NCBI RefSeq assembly: GCF_000250735.1
Contig: NZ_AHZV01000164.1
Span: 1 to 61,156, forward strand
Source of the DNA: Anaerophaga thermohalophila str. Valhall
GTDB lineage: Bacteria > Bacteroidota > Bacteroidia > Bacteroidales > Marinilabiliaceae
Direction: 5' to 3'
DNA: 61,156 nt
Numbering within the stretch: the first letter of the stretch is position 1; the number at the start of each line of letters is the position of its first letter. The notes beneath the pieces were generated by a model. That model was not told the origin of the DNA. It ran no database searches and saw only the letters and a list, made by a program, of their open reading frames with translations. Below, piece by piece: positions 37,532 to 46,542 of this stretch. Both the position numbers and the translations under genes were made by a program.

Positions 37532-37753
37532 TGAAAACAGGTAGAAAATAAAACAACCTTTTGTAAAAAGCAATGAAAAATTGACCAGATGCCGGGTTGT
37601 TTATGTGTGCGTAATTCGGGTTTTTTTATCCATTATTAAAAAACCTTCACCCTGTGTAGTCTTTAATTTGTCAAATGTCTTGTTTTGTCCAAAGAGCAGG
37701 ATATTTTAAATCTTATACTCTATAACTGTTTGCAGGTTAGTGTATAGAAGAAG

Positions 37754-37782
37754 TTGCTGATATGCCTTTATTCATATATTTG
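37754..37782 (+). promoter_or_regulatory. Likely promoter of the exopolysaccharide operon
   Basis: TTG (37754-37756), 18 bp, TATATTTG (37775-37782). The -7 box is perfect, the spacer slightly short. The start site would be near 37789, leaving about 84 nt of leader. Confidence 0.55.
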
Positions 37783-37872
37783 GCAGACTTTTGCGAAAAC
37801 CGTCGATAAAAAACAAATTGACATTCTCCTTCTACTTGCTCTAATTTTGCTTGAAAACATAAGGTAAACAGT

Positions 37873-38643
37873 ATGTGGAGAATAATCATATTCAGTTTGA
37901 TTTTGGCGCTTTTGTCGGGATGCATGACCCGACGCAGGATGGTCTATGTTCAGGACGAGGGAAAGAAGAAGGATCTTGGTGTAGAATTCCTGAATGAACA
38001 AAAGCGGGCACTCGTACAGACTTTTGATGAGTTGTACGTCCATGTCAGCAGTTTTAGTGAAGAAAACCCCGAAATGCTTTCCGGTGGCGAGGGAAGGATA
38101 GGGGGAAGAACAAGTACCGATTATTCATTGATATCCTATCAGGTTGATGAAAACGGGGATATTGACCTGCCATTGTTAGGAAAGACGCATGTGGAAGGAA
38201 AAACCGTTGATGAAGTAGCCGCTGAAATACAGGAAGAGTTGAAAAGTTATTTCTATTCTCCATCGGTAAAGGTGTCATTTGTTAATAAAAATGTAACCGT
38301 TATCGGTATGGTTGAAAACCCGGGACGGTATTTTTATTCGGGGGAGAATATCAATATTTTTCAGGCATTAGGTCTTGCCGGTGATATACAGGAATATGGC
38401 GACAGGGAAAAGGTCGTTATACTAAGAGAGAGTAACGGGCGAATAAGAAAAAACTCTGTTGACCTGACCGATAAAAGTTTGTTCATTTCTGATTTTTACT
38501 ATCTCAAATCGGGAGATATTGTTTATGTGGAACCCTTGAACAGGAGGGTATGGGGTATCGATCAGGTACCTTTCTCACTTATTCTGTCTGCCGCAACAAC
38601 TTCGTTGTTAATCTTTGATTACATAAGGAGGAATGATTTATGA
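37873..38643 (+). CDS. Wza-like polysaccharide export lipoprotein
   Basis: 256 residues. Lipoprotein signal with LLSGC (cysteine 17). The mature part has the Poly_export region (ISYQVDENGDIDLPLLGKTH) and SLBB-like repeats (VIGMVENPGRYFYSGENINI). The C-terminus, FSLILSAATTSLLIFDY, may be a membrane helix. It would form the outer-membrane channel for the polymer. The stop overlaps the start of the Wzc-like gene by 4 nt. It is the first gene of the operon. Confidence 0.92.
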   Translation: MWRIIIFSLILALLSGCMTRRRMVYVQDEGKKKDLGVEFLNEQKRALVQTFDELYVHVSSFSEENPEMLSGGEGRIGGRTSTDYSLISYQVDENGDIDLPLLGKTHVEGKTVDEVAAEIQEELKSYFYSPSVKVSFVNKNVTVIGMVENPGRYFYSGENINIFQALGLAGDIQEYGDREKVVILRESNGRIRKNSVDLTDKSLFISDFYYLKSGDIVYVEPLNRRVWGIDQVPFSLILSAATTSLLIFDYIRRNDL

Positions 38644-40313
38644 TTCAAAAGAACCAGGTTTCCGATGACGTGAGGAGTGTATTTCGTCGTCTTATTAAAT
38701 ATTGGAAGTTATATCCTTTTTTTCTGATATTATTTGTTGGGCTTGCTTTTTTTTACATAAGAACCAAGCCCAGCATACATGAGCTCAGTGCAAAACTGGT
38801 TGTTCATGTTCGTGAAAGAGGCGTACAGGATCCGACTTCATTTATTCCGGGATCAGAATTATTTGCCGGACGCAACAATTTTGAGAACAGTTTGCTGACT
38901 ATTCAGGCTTCGCCTATCATTCGTGAAGCCATTTCCAAGTTTAACAGCCGGGTGGAATATTACAAGGTTGATTTTTTCGATGATGTGGAGTTGTATAATT
39001 CCAGTCCATTTAATGTTGTGATGGACGGGGCAGTGCCTCAGCTCGTTGGCGTACCTATTCAATTGGAAGTATTGTCAAAGGAGCGGTATCGTCTGTCTGT
39101 CGAAAAAGGAAGCGGAGGTGTTTATGACTTTTTGAATCAGTCTTTTACCCGGAAAGTGGAAAACCTGGAGTTTTCGGCAGTGGGGGAGTTCGGTAAACCG
39201 TTGGAAAGTGATTATTTTAAGTTTACTATATTCTGGGAAGAAGAATCGGTACCGGAAGATGATAATCTGTTTAAGTTTCAGATATTGACGGATGATCAAC
39301 TCGTGGCTGCTTACAAAGGCCGGTTAATACTGGAGCCGGCCAATCTTAACGGCACCGTGATTAATGTTAGTTTCAGAACGGGAAATACCAGTAAAGGAAT
39401 GGATTTTCTCCAGGCCTTTCTGGAAACGGTTATTGAAAATAATCTGGAGCGGAAAAACCATATTGCCAATTCTACCATCGATTACATCGACAAACTTCTT
39501 GAATCGGTTTCTGATTCTTTGAGACGGGCAGAACGTACACTTCAGCGTTATCAGTCGGCCCGCGACGTAATGGACGTTAGCCAAAGTGCTGAACGACTAT
39601 ATAATGAATTGTCGCGAGTTAAAGAGCAACAGCAGGAATATGAATCCCAGGTAGACTATCTTCAGTATTTGTCTGGACAGATTTCTCAGGATGATGATTA
39701 TACCGAGTATTCCATGTCGGCCATTATGGCTTTGAATAATAATTCCCTGAGCATTCTTATGGAAGAGTATATTGGACTTGTAGGTCAGCGTACCCGCCTG
39801 ATAGAAAACCAGCAAACCAAAAGTCCCTTACTTAGTCAGGTAGAATCCAGAATCAGTAATTTAAGAAAAACCATCCGGGAGAATGTCAGATATTCTCTGA
39901 ACATTGCCGAGCAAAACCTTAGAAAAGCGGAAACACGGTTGGCCAACATAGAACAACAGATCAGGCAGTTGCCCGAAACACAAAGAAATTTGCAAACATT
40001 TCGGCGCGATTTCAGACTCAATGACGAAACTTATACTTACCTGATGCAGAAAAAAGCCGAGTCTCAAATCGCAAGAGCTTCTAATTTACCGGATTATGAG
40101 GTTTTTGATCCGCCTTCATATTCGCAACTTGTGAGTCCCAAGGCAAAGAAAATTACCGGGTTGCCATCTTTCTGGCATTGTTTTTTTCAACGTTTACTGC
40201 TTTGGCATACGATAACGCTTTTGGGAAGGTTAAGGATGAAAAAGATTTTGCCGGTATGGAGGGCGTTCATTATGTTGGGGAGGTTCTTCATGCCCGGTCG
40301 CTTAAAAAACTGA
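38640..40313 (+). CDS. Wzc-like polysaccharide copolymerase, N-terminal part (frameshifted)
   Basis: Wzz-like chain-length regulator part of a Wzc-type protein. A membrane helix (about 22-42, YPFFLILFVGLAFFYI), a large periplasmic region, and coiled-coil segments (about 280-470, for example NLRKAETRLANIEQQIRQLP). The frame is lost just before the second membrane helix. The native reading AKENYRVAIFLALFFSTFTA continues in the next frame, while this frame runs on for about 55 nonsense residues to 40313. One extra A in the AAAA near 40151 (AAGAAAATTACC) would join it to the kinase part and give a protein of about 782 residues. Because the rest of the locus is intact, this may be a sequence error. 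Confidence 0.85.
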   Translation: MIQKNQVSDDVRSVFRRLIKYWKLYPFFLILFVGLAFFYIRTKPSIHELSAKLVVHVRERGVQDPTSFIPGSELFAGRNNFENSLLTIQASPIIREAISKFNSRVEYYKVDFFDDVELYNSSPFNVVMDGAVPQLVGVPIQLEVLSKERYRLSVEKGSGGVYDFLNQSFTRKVENLEFSAVGEFGKPLESDYFKFTIFWEEESVPEDDNLFKFQILTDDQLVAAYKGRLILEPANLNGTVINVSFRTGNTSKGMDFLQAFLETVIENNLERKNHIANSTIDYIDKLLESVSDSLRRAERTLQRYQSARDVMDVSQSAERLYNELSRVKEQQQEYESQVDYLQYLSGQISQDDDYTEYSMSAIMALNNNSLSILMEEYIGLVGQRTRLIENQQTKSPLLSQVESRISNLRKTIRENVRYSLNIAEQNLRKAETRLANIEQQIRQLPETQRNLQTFRRDFRLNDETYTYLMQKKAESQIARASNLPDYEVFDPPSYSQLVSPKAKKITGLPSFWHCFFQRLLLWHTITLLGRLRMKKILPVWRAFIMLGRFFMPGRLKN

Positions 40314-40987
40314 CTGGCAATAATCAGTTTACCCCACAGGCCGAGTCGATTCGGACTCTGAGGAGTAACTTGCTGGCATTTTGCAAGGATGGCCTTCCAC
40401 ATTCCGGCAAATCGGAGCTAATCTTAATTTCTTCTTCCGTGCAGGGGGAAGGTAAAACATTTACATCGTTTTTTCTTTCTCGATCGCTGGCCAGTCTCAA
40501 TAAACCAACTCTCCTTATGGAGCTTGACCTCAGGCGTCCTCGTCTTGTGTCAAATTACGCACCCGAGTTGAAGAACAAGGCTGGATTGGTTGATTACGTA
40601 AATGGAGATGTCGATCTGAAGAGTATAATCTATCCCTCATCAGAAGAAGGCTTTTATATTGTCCCCGCAGGGAGTATGCCCTCCAATCCCAGTGAAATAT
40701 TGGAGTCTGATAAATTCAGGGAGATGCTGGAAGAGGTCAAAAAACATTTCGATTTTGTGGTACTTGATTCAGCTCCGCTTATTGTTGCTGATACAAGGGC
40801 GACAATACCGCTGGCCGATGCTGTTTTGATGGTGACACGGGCAGGATATACACCGCTGCATGTTTTGAAAAAGACCATTTCTAATATGAAAGAGTTTAAG
40901 GCCGAAAGGGTGGGACTTGTATTAAATGATGTTTCAATGGGGCTGAACCGGCGTTATTATAACTACAAGTATGGTTACAGAAAATAA
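40178..40987 (+). CDS. Wzc-like tyrosine kinase, C-terminal part (frameshifted)
   Basis: Cytoplasmic BY-kinase domain that belongs to the preceding reading frame. Walker A SSVQGEGKT, Walker A' LLMELDLRRPRL, Walker B FDFVVLDSAP, and a tyrosine-rich tail YYNYKYGYRK that would be autophosphorylated. The listed ATG (40178) lies inside the second membrane helix (FFSTFTALAYDNAF), so it is not the native start. The full protein should run from 38640. It controls polymer length and assembly with the export channel and overlaps the next gene by 17 bp. Confidence 0.88.
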   Translation: MFFSTFTALAYDNAFGKVKDEKDFAGMEGVHYVGEVLHARSLKKLTGNNQFTPQAESIRTLRSNLLAFCKDGLPHSGKSELILISSSVQGEGKTFTSFFLSRSLASLNKPTLLMELDLRRPRLVSNYAPELKNKAGLVDYVNGDVDLKSIIYPSSEEGFYIVPAGSMPSNPSEILESDKFREMLEEVKKHFDFVVLDSAPLIVADTRATIPLADAVLMVTRAGYTPLHVLKKTISNMKEFKAERVGLVLNDVSMGLNRRYYNYKYGYRK

Positions 40988-42221
40988 CAGTATATATTCT
41001 TTTCATTTCTGGGCCCGTTGGTATTTTATTGCGCTTGTACTGTCACCATTGATTTGTTTTATCGATTATCACTCTATTGATCAGGGGTTTGAGCGTTTGT
41101 TTGGTGGCACCATTGTTTTTTTTGCTTTGATGTTGCTTATTGCCCGCGGGACAGGAAATGTAGTTTTCCGGAATTACTTGCCGGCGGGGATAATACTGGC
41201 GCTTTATTATACAACCTGGGACCTTGTTTTGTGGCAGGACGTTATAGCCAGGAAGGGCGTTTTCTATGAATTTTTCCTGAATAGAACCCTTCAAACGGTT
41301 GCCGTATTGTTTGTAGTGGACAATCTGACTTTTTCTGATAAGCTGATAGATGTGTTGGTAAGGCTGATGAAAGGACTGATTGTGCTGGGTGCGATAGTAT
41401 CGCTGTTACAAGTTGTTCATGATCCTTTCTTTTTTACGCCGGAAAAATTTCGGGAATCGATGTTGCATTACGATTGGGGAACCAACGTTTTGCATGTAAG
41501 AAGGTTGTCGGTTTTTGGTTTTACCGATGTAAATGACGTGGGCTTGTCTTTCTTACCGATGGTTGCCCTGATTACCGGTTACGAGATCAAGGAGCGTGAC
41601 AGAATACCGGTTTTAATACTGATACTGGCATTTTTTATTGCAGTAGTTAATAATTCAAGATATATACAGTTGGGATTTTTTGTAGCAGCTGCCCCAGCCT
41701 TGTTCTACCAGAAAAGAATTTTAAGAAATTCGTTGGTGGCAGTAGTCGGATTGGTTGTAATGGTTTTATTTATGGGGGTTGTGCTGCAAATCATCGGATA
41801 TGACGTTTCTCAGTATGTTGAGGAGCGTTTACTTGATGAATCGGGGGGAACCCGTATCCTGGCTTTTGAAATATTTATGAGGTTTTTTCCTGAGAATCCC
41901 TATTTTGGCACCGGTCAGCATCTTACCGATGATGTGATTATAGCCATTGCCAACCGTTCATCCCAGATTCATGTCGGATATCTTTCTCATTTGTTTTCTT
42001 ATGGGTTTATCGGCACGTTTCTGGCGTTTCTTTTTTGGGGGTTAATTACCCGGCGGTTATGGCTGGTGGCCAGAAGAACAGGATTTTATGGTAGTTTTTT
42101 CGGATTTATGGTGTTCTGGTGGGCCAACGTAACGATGGTTTATTACTGGGTTTTTACGTTTGGGCTCATTTTGTGTTACTTGTTTGCATCTTATTATGAC
42201 TCAAAAGAGGAATCTGTTTGA
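40971..42221 (+). CDS. Wzy/O-antigen ligase-like polysaccharide polymerase
   Basis: 416 residues with about ten hydrophobic helices (for example YFIALVLSPLICFID, GTIVFFALMLLIARG, IPVLILILAFFIAVV) and a long loop containing HYDWGTNVLHVRRLSVFGF and later PYFGTGQHL, as in O-antigen polymerases. It would join repeat units on the periplasmic face. Wzy and ligase proteins are hard to separate by sequence. The position between Wzc and the flippase favours a polymerase. Confidence 0.72.
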   Translation: MVTENNSIYSFHFWARWYFIALVLSPLICFIDYHSIDQGFERLFGGTIVFFALMLLIARGTGNVVFRNYLPAGIILALYYTTWDLVLWQDVIARKGVFYEFFLNRTLQTVAVLFVVDNLTFSDKLIDVLVRLMKGLIVLGAIVSLLQVVHDPFFFTPEKFRESMLHYDWGTNVLHVRRLSVFGFTDVNDVGLSFLPMVALITGYEIKERDRIPVLILILAFFIAVVNNSRYIQLGFFVAAAPALFYQKRILRNSLVAVVGLVVMVLFMGVVLQIIGYDVSQYVEERLLDESGGTRILAFEIFMRFFPENPYFGTGQHLTDDVIIAIANRSSQIHVGYLSHLFSYGFIGTFLAFLFWGLITRRLWLVARRTGFYGSFFGFMVFWWANVTMVYYWVFTFGLILCYLFASYYDSKEESV

Positions 42222-43578
42222 AATAATTAAACGGCGATTTCTGAAATCGGATACCAGGCGTGGTGAAGGATTGAAGAAGAATATTCTGGGTCTTCTGGCA
42301 CTAAGAGGACTTGATGTAGGTGTTAGTTATCTTCGCTTTCCTTTGACACTGAAATTTCTTGGCACCGAACTTCACGGCGTTTGGCTCACCCTGGGAGGGA
42401 TCATTAACTGGTTTGCCTTTTTCAACATTGGCCTTGGGACAGGCCTGCGCAATAAACTGGCCGAAGCTCTTGCTCAGGGTGATACCTCTTTGGCACGAAG
42501 TTATGTGAGTTCAACCTATGCCATTATCAGTATAATTAGCTCAGTTTTATTGGGTTTATTGATGATCAGTGTTTTTACTTTTGACTGGCCTGAGATTGTA
42601 GCCGTTTCGGACAGTTACGAGAGTATGCTGATTTCCACTCTTTTAATTGTTTTTTCTTTCTTTACGATTCGATTTGTACTGAAACTGGTTGGTATTGTTT
42701 TGGTAGCTGATCAAAGACCAGCTTTAAGTCAGGCCTTACGCTCTATATCCAGTGTTCTGTTTTTCATCGGGATATGGGTTGCATTGAAATACCGGATCAT
42801 GTATGGAAACCTGGTTGTTATTGGTGTGTTGTCAAGTGGGTCGGTTTTGTTGGTTCAGGCTGTGGCTACAATAGTTTTGTTTTCGGGCAGGTACAGGCAC
42901 ATCCGGCCATCTGTAAAATACGTCGACTGGCGAAAATTCAGGAGTCTTGCATCAATCGGAATTCAGTTTTTTATCGTTCAGATATCGGTTATTGTGATGT
43001 TTTCGACCGATAATATCATCATTGCCCAGATTACCGGACCGGCTGATGTTGTTCCCTATAACGTGGCGCGAAAATATTTTGGCATTGTAGAGATGTTGTT
43101 CATGATTGTGCTTGAGCCGTTCTGGTCGGCATTTACTCAGGCATATGTAAAAAAGGAATTCAGATGGATACGAAAGTCGATCAATCAGTTGCTTATTCTT
43201 TGGGGTATTTCTCTTGCCGGGAGTCTTATCATGCTTGCACTTTCGGGGTGGGTCTATGAAATCTGGATCGGAGATATGATTACGGTCCCGTTTCATCTTT
43301 CGGTATTGATGATGTTGTTTTTTATGATAAAAACATGGAATAATGTTTTTGTATATCTCATCAATGGAGTGGGAAAGATACGTTTACAGCTCTATATGTC
43401 GATTGTTATTGCGGTGATAAATATTCCGTTATCGATATTTTTTGCCAGATACCTTAACATGGGTTCGGCGGGTGTCATTCTGGGAACTATTGCCTGCCTT
43501 GCCATTGGAGCAGTATTGCACCCGGTTCAATATAAAAAGATCATCAACGGAACCGCCCGGGGAATATGGGATAAGTGA
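42196..43578 (+). CDS. Wzx-like flippase (MATE/MOP family)
   Basis: About 460 residues with some 12 hydrophobic helices, for example GVWLTLGGIINWFAFFNIGL and GSAGVILGTIACLAIGAV. The start is placed at the ATG at 42196 (MTQKRNLFEIIKRRF), 26 bp inside the end of the polymerase gene. A farther-upstream ATG at 42160 is less likely as it would add a hydrophobic, cysteine-rich stretch. It should move lipid-linked repeat units across the inner membrane. It is the last gene of this block before an 800 bp spacer. Confidence 0.85.
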   Translation: MTQKRNLFEIIKRRFLKSDTRRGEGLKKNILGLLALRGLDVGVSYLRFPLTLKFLGTELHGVWLTLGGIINWFAFFNIGLGTGLRNKLAEALAQGDTSLARSYVSSTYAIISIISSVLLGLLMISVFTFDWPEIVAVSDSYESMLISTLLIVFSFFTIRFVLKLVGIVLVADQRPALSQALRSISSVLFFIGIWVALKYRIMYGNLVVIGVLSSGSVLLVQAVATIVLFSGRYRHIRPSVKYVDWRKFRSLASIGIQFFIVQISVIVMFSTDNIIIAQITGPADVVPYNVARKYFGIVEMLFMIVLEPFWSAFTQAYVKKEFRWIRKSINQLLILWGISLAGSLIMLALSGWVYEIWIGDMITVPFHLSVLMMLFFMIKTWNNVFVYLINGVGKIRLQLYMSIVIAVINIPLSIFFARYLNMGSAGVILGTIACLAIGAVLHPVQYKKIINGTARGIWDK

Positions 43579-43760
43579 TTCAGCGAGCAGAGGGCAGAAA
43601 GCATGGGGCATGGAGTTATGGATTGAACTCTTCCAGTGGTAGAACGGTTAGAAGGTGCTAAGGTAGAAAAGTGGTGGGGATGGATATGAGATTGATGTAT
43701 TGAGATACAAGGAATGCCCAAAAAGGGAAATTATGTGGCAAAAATAAAACGGCATAATTA

Positions 43761-43789
43761 CAATAGATCGTTAGACTTTTAGATATAAG
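43761..43789 (-). repeat. Short dispersed repeat, TATCTAAAAGTCTAAC type
   Basis: Reverse complement of the copy at 29570 with A to G and T to C changes at single positions. Confidence 0.65.
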
Positions 43790-43876
43790 TAATTTAGTCA
43801 GTAGTTTTTAGTCAATAGTCAATAGCAATGTTTTAGAGGTACTAACATATTTCAGAAGCAAGCAAAAGTGCATAAA

Positions 43877-44044
43877 TAGTGTCTGTCCATAAAGTACCAT
43901 TTGCTGTGTTACGCTTGCCGCCAAAATCCTCATTTACGATTAGTAAACTCCGGTTTTGGCGTCTTCGCAAGCCTTGCAACTGGCACTTTCTGAACAGACA
44001 CATAACCAGAAACAAGTTTTGCGTAATTTATAGACAAGCACTAA
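43877..44044 (+). repeat. MITE-like palindromic element, copy 6 (type B)
   Basis: Starts TAGTGTCTGTCCATAAA, ends TTTATAGACAAGCACTAA. The inner stem is GCCGCCAAAA with TTTTGGCGTC. Confidence 0.83.
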
Positions 44045-44225
44045 ATAACATGTTTTGAGCGGTTTGTGGTTTTGTTAGATGTAAGATGATTCGTCCGTGT
44101 AAAAAATTTTTTTAGATCGAATGGAACTCGCATGTCAGAATTTATACATGTTTTTGCTTTGGTAAGCCCTGCCGTGCTCGTTTCGTAAAGCCTTGATATG
44201 CTGCATTTTAACAAGCGAGTCTTTT

Positions 44226-44281
44226 TAAGCATAAACAATTGGTTTGCAGCGTTTTGCAAAAGTTTAACGGAGTATTGTAAC
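44226..44281 (-). repeat. Second dispersed repeat family, reversed copy
   Basis: On the minus strand it reads TACAATACTCCGTTAAACTT, then GCAAACCAATTGTTTATG, like 29271-29311 and partly 29891-29948. Confidence 0.55.
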
Positions 44282-44351
44282 CAAATACAGGACGGAAAAT
44301 TTTTTCAAATTGTCTTTGACAATGGGAGTAGTAAAAAGTTAGATGAAAGAA

Positions 44352-44392
44352 TAATCTAATGATCTAACAATCTAATAATCTAACAATCTATT
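44352..44392 (+). repeat. Simple repeat upstream of the first glycosyltransferase
   Basis: TAATCTAATGATCTAACAAT and further near-repeats of the same word end 4 bases before the ATG. The def gene has the same kind of sequence in the same place. Confidence 0.65.
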
Positions 44393-44395
44393 ATA

Positions 44396-45649
44396 ATGCA
44401 TGTTGTTTTTTTAAATACCAATCAAACCAGAGGAGGGGCAGCAATTGCAGCTAACCGGTACTTTAATGCATTTAGAAGTGTTGGAGGTGAATCTACTTTC
44501 GCTGCGCTGAATCTGGAGGAGCCAGGCAATGGTTATGTTAATCTAAAACACAGTCTCCCGTTTCGGAAGCTGGTGAAGTATTTCTTTAAAAAGGAGAAAC
44601 GAAAAACTTTTAGACGGAAAATTCCCGGCGAAGGTTATTGGTCGGTATCCATGTATTCCCGCTTTCAGTACCGCAGGATAAAACGTCTGAAGCCCGAAAT
44701 GTTGTGCCTGAACTGGATTAACGACGATTTTCTGTCTGTGCCTGAAATAGGTAAGTTCAAAGTTCCGATAGTATGGGTGTTTCATGATCTGTGGGGAGTT
44801 ACCGGCGGATGCCATTATCCGGGCGATTGTACGGGACTCCAAACGGGATGCGGAAACTGCCCTAAGTTAAAATATTCGCATGAGCACGATTGGAGCCGGT
44901 ATTTGTGGCTTCAAAAATATGAGAACTGGAAAGATTTGGACATAACCGTATTATGTCCCAGTAACTGGATGGCCGGTATGGTTAAGAAGAGCCTTCTTTT
45001 TGGAGATAAACGCATCGAAGTTTGCCCGTACAGCATCGAACTTGATGTGTTTAAGCCAATGGGTTCTGTTGCTCTCAGGGAATCTTTGGGAATAAGACAA
45101 GACCAGAAAGTTTTACTCTTTGGGGCGGTCAACTCCATGCACGATACGCGCAAAGGTGCCCACCTGCTGGTTGATGCTCTTACAAGGCTTGAAGGAAAGG
45201 TACCTGCCGATGATCTTGTCTTCCTTGTTTTTGGTGCGAAAGAATCTCCTGAACTTGAGAAAGTGCCTTTTAAGGTTGTAAACCTTGGTTTTATTCGTGA
45301 GAAAAGCGAACTGGCAAAGTATTATGCCGCAAGCTCCGCTTTTGTACTGCCATCACTGGAAGATAATCTGCCCAATACTGTTCTGGAATCACTGGCCTGC
45401 GGAACTCCTGTTGTGGCATTCAATATCGGAGGAATTTCGGATATGATAGACCATGAGCAAAACGGATTGTTGGTAGAAGAAACAGATACCAAAAAGCTTG
45501 CCGATGCTCTGGAACGAATGGTAAAAATGCCGGACGATCAGTACCGTAAGATGCAGTCGGCTGCCCGCAATAAAATTGAAACTAATTATTCCCCCGAAGT
45601 TGTTGGGAAAAGACTTAAGCAAATCTTTGAATCTATAACGCAAAAATAA
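44396..45649 (+). CDS. Glycosyltransferase family 4
   Basis: 417 residues with a GT-B outline. N-terminal MHVVFLNTNQTRGGAAIAAN contains the acceptor-side GG. A cysteine-rich insert, GGCHYPGDCTGLQTGCGNCP, is a hallmark of a Bacteroidota subgroup. The donor-binding region has VLPSLEDNLPNTVLESLACG with the conserved glutamates. It would transfer a sugar from a nucleotide donor on the cytosolic side of the membrane. It ends 3 bp before the next gene. Donor and acceptor are unknown. Confidence 0.9.
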   Translation: MHVVFLNTNQTRGGAAIAANRYFNAFRSVGGESTFAALNLEEPGNGYVNLKHSLPFRKLVKYFFKKEKRKTFRRKIPGEGYWSVSMYSRFQYRRIKRLKPEMLCLNWINDDFLSVPEIGKFKVPIVWVFHDLWGVTGGCHYPGDCTGLQTGCGNCPKLKYSHEHDWSRYLWLQKYENWKDLDITVLCPSNWMAGMVKKSLLFGDKRIEVCPYSIELDVFKPMGSVALRESLGIRQDQKVLLFGAVNSMHDTRKGAHLLVDALTRLEGKVPADDLVFLVFGAKESPELEKVPFKVVNLGFIREKSELAKYYAASSAFVLPSLEDNLPNTVLESLACGTPVVAFNIGGISDMIDHEQNGLLVEETDTKKLADALERMVKMPDDQYRKMQSAARNKIETNYSPEVVGKRLKQIFESITQK

Positions 45650-45651
45650 AT

Positions 45652-46494
45652 ATGAGTAAAACGAGTTTACCTAAAGTTACCATTGTAACACCATCTTATA
45701 ATCAGGCCGATTTCCTGGAAGAAACCATGCTCTCGGTGCTGAATCAAACTTATCCGAACATCGAATATATTGTTGTGGATGGTGGTTCAACAGATGGGAG
45801 CGTAGATATTATTAAAAAGTACGAAGACCGGCTGGCCTGGTGGGTGAGTGAGCCCGACAACGGGCAGAGCGATGCCATTAACAAGGGGTTTTCTCATGCT
45901 ACAGGCCAAATATATAACTGGCTCAACTCGGATGATATCCTCTATCCGGAAGCGGTAAGTGTGGCTGTTCATTTTATGCAAAAATATCCTCAGTACGAGT
46001 TGGTTTACGGCGACAGGGTTGTTATTGATAATAAGGGGAGAATACTCGATGTTTTTGAACCGGTGTCGGTCTCGAAACGTATGGCAAGATTTGCGCTTCG
46101 TATACCTCAGGAAACAACATTTTTTACTTCACGGATATGGCATAAAGTAGGAGGGTTGAACACGGAGTTGCATTTTGTGATGGACTCTGATCTATGGTAT
46201 CGTTTCCTGGAAGAAACACACTTTTTCCATATCCCTGTTTTTATGGGGGCCTATCGCAATCATGACGAGTCGAAATCGGTATACGGGCTGGGAAAGACTG
46301 TTTCGAAAAGAGCAATTACTGAAGTAAAATATCTTAGAAGAAATTATTCCACTTTTTTTTCCAGAATAAAATACCTGAGAAGAGGCATGAGATATTTTAA
46401 TGTTTTTCAGCAGGCATATGAAAAAAACAAACGTAGACGGCGATTATTGAAGGAGGAAGTTCGCGATTTGATCTTTGATAATGGTAATAGTTAA
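45652..46494 (+). CDS. Glycosyltransferase family 2
   Basis: 280 residues, GT-A fold. KVTIVTPSYNQADFLEETML, the DGGSTDGSVD motif and the metal-binding NSDD in YNWLNSDDILYP. The typical C-terminal ETTFFTSRIWHKVGGLNTEL follows with the catalytic-region D in FVMDSDLWYRFLEE. It would transfer one sugar of the repeat unit. Confidence 0.92.
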   Translation: MSKTSLPKVTIVTPSYNQADFLEETMLSVLNQTYPNIEYIVVDGGSTDGSVDIIKKYEDRLAWWVSEPDNGQSDAINKGFSHATGQIYNWLNSDDILYPEAVSVAVHFMQKYPQYELVYGDRVVIDNKGRILDVFEPVSVSKRMARFALRIPQETTFFTSRIWHKVGGLNTELHFVMDSDLWYRFLEETHFFHIPVFMGAYRNHDESKSVYGLGKTVSKRAITEVKYLRRNYSTFFSRIKYLRRGMRYFNVFQQAYEKNKRRRRLLKEEVRDLIFDNGNS

Positions 46495-46542
46495 ATACTC
46501 TGTATGTTGTTTAGGTGATTTAATGACTGTAATTCAAGTGCG

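Larger units (their letters stand above)
37207..37872. other. Spacer upstream of the exopolysaccharide operon
   Basis: 666 bp with no gene: second-family repeat (37236-37280), MITE-like copy 5 (37369-37531) and the operon promoter (37754-37782). Confidence 0.6.
43579..44395. other. Spacer inside the exopolysaccharide locus, filled with repeats
   Basis: 817 bp with no gene: a purine-rich stretch (43580-43616), short dispersed repeat (43761-43789), MITE-like copy 6 (43877-44044), second-family repeat (44226-44281) and a simple ATCTAACAATCTA repeat (44352-44392) up to the next ATG. It probably separates two transcription units. Confidence 0.65.

Noticed and set aside
40140-40200. Programmed frameshift in wzc
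   Set aside because: The site is only AAAA with no downstream structure or stimulatory signal that I can see, so a missing base is simpler.
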